Positions 63,652 through 64,000 of a DNA stretch of 64,000 nucleotides are shown here, piece after piece; positions within the stretch are counted from its first letter, which is position 1; each line of letters begins with the position of its first letter. The position numbers were made by a program, and so were the translations under genes. This stretch comes from Algiphilus sp. Lineage in GTDB: Bacteria > Pseudomonadota > Gammaproteobacteria > Nevskiales > Nevskiaceae. The notes under the pieces were generated by a model, which made no database searches, was not told the origin of the DNA, and saw nothing but the letters and a program-made list of their open reading frames with translations. The stretch lies in NCBI RefSeq assembly GCF_023145115.1, contig NZ_JAGLEJ010000031.1:1-64000 (forward strand). The letters run 5' to 3'.

Positions 63652-64000
63652 TTACGCAGCCGGTTCGTCATATTGGCGCCGGTTTTCAGCCATTAGGCGC
63701 TCAATCATATCGTTCTTAACCGATAGTTCAGCCTCCAGCTTGGCCTGGCTGACGGTAAAATCTTTCACCTTGCCCTGGGCCAATTCAAGGCGTTGTGTCA
63801 GCTCATCCATTTGCAAGGCCTGGCGCTGAGCGCTGTCGGCGTACTGCTGCAGATCGGTCGACTGGGTTTGCAATCGCTTATTGGCATCTTCAAGTTTCGC
63901 GTCAGTCCGATTAAGCTTCGATTCGAGGTCCTGTGTTGCTTTGCGTGCAGCGCTCAGCTCGCTGATCAAGCGCGCGTTGTCCTTGTTGAGCTGCGTTAAA
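63652..64000 (-). CDS. Coiled-coil protein, partial (KfrA-like C-terminus?)
   Basis: The frame is open to the window edge and ends at TAA 63654-63652, so the N-terminus is missing. The 116 visible residues form one continuous coiled coil (LNKDNARLISELSAARKA, KLEDANKRLQTQSTDLQQYAD, DELTQRLELAQGKV) ending in MIERLMAENRRQYDEPAA. Base composition and codon use differ from the rest of the window. KfrA-type plasmid DNA-binding proteins have such C-terminal coils after an HTH domain, but a structural or phage protein is equally possible without the N-terminus. Confidence 0.6.
   Translation of the reverse strand, partial: LTQLNKDNARLISELSAARKATQDLESKLNRTDAKLEDANKRLQTQSTDLQQYADSAQRQALQMDELTQRLELAQGKVKDFTVSQAKLEAELSVKNDMIERLMAENRRQYDEPAA

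Overview
The window is a GC-rich (by eye about two thirds G+C) stretch of a bacterial chromosome with dense, mostly operonic genes. The gene set points to a gammaproteobacterium: phoB-phoR and pst genes, a FabH2-like synthase of Pseudomonas type, mrcB, tsaB, acnA, a type II secretion (T2SS) pseudopilin operon, the fabD-fabG-acpP-fabF-pabB-pabC-mltG-tmk-holB-pilZ block, dksA and truD. I cannot assign a genus from sequence alone.

Layout. 1-6480: a 5-oxoprolinase/hydantoinase fragment, a hotdog thioesterase, small membrane and hydrolase genes, an FMN reductase and a FabH-like synthase. 6494-9094: pepN. 9122-19477: a phosphate-starvation regulon (phoB, phoR, an OprP/OprO-type porin, pstS, pstC, pstA, pstB, phoU) with Pho-box repeats of TGTCA at 10-11 nt spacing before phoB and pstS and a weaker one before the porin. 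19577-25140: mrcB, a TPR lipoprotein, a DinG/YoaA-like helicase and tsaB, mostly overlapping. 25147-27808: sixA and rsmJ facing a small gene, a Nudix gene and a MazG-like gene. 27828-33336: parA, an SDR, acnA and mnmA on the minus strand. 33341-39499: nudJ and gspN-M-L-K-J-I-H-G on the minus strand, transcribed G to N and then into nudJ and mnmA. A rhombosortase-like rhomboid protease diverges from gspG. 40196-48683: fatty-acid, folate, cell-wall and replication genes ending with pilZ.

48726-55354: a filamentous phage (inovirus) prophage of about 6.6 kb. It encodes a rolling-circle initiator, a ssDNA-binding protein, coat proteins, a pIII-like adhesin, a DUF2523 pVI-like protein and a Zot-like assembly ATPase, but no integrase. 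Both ends are dif-like. The left end keeps a good XerC arm and the right end a good XerD arm, and joining the two outer arms gives an almost canonical dif. The element therefore appears to sit in the chromosomal dif site by host XerCD recombination, and the window spans the replication terminus. Integration also exchanges the C-terminus of the phage's repressor-like gene.

55476-63475: a PPK2 kinase, an MgtC/SapB-DUF4010 membrane protein, a DksA with a two-cysteine finger, tRNA-Lys(UUU), truD, an AraC regulator divergent from a fatty acid desaturase, a DUF4345 membrane protein and an MpaB/DUF2236 oxygenase. From about 63500 to the window end base composition falls sharply and a partial coiled-coil gene begins, probably the edge of acquired DNA.
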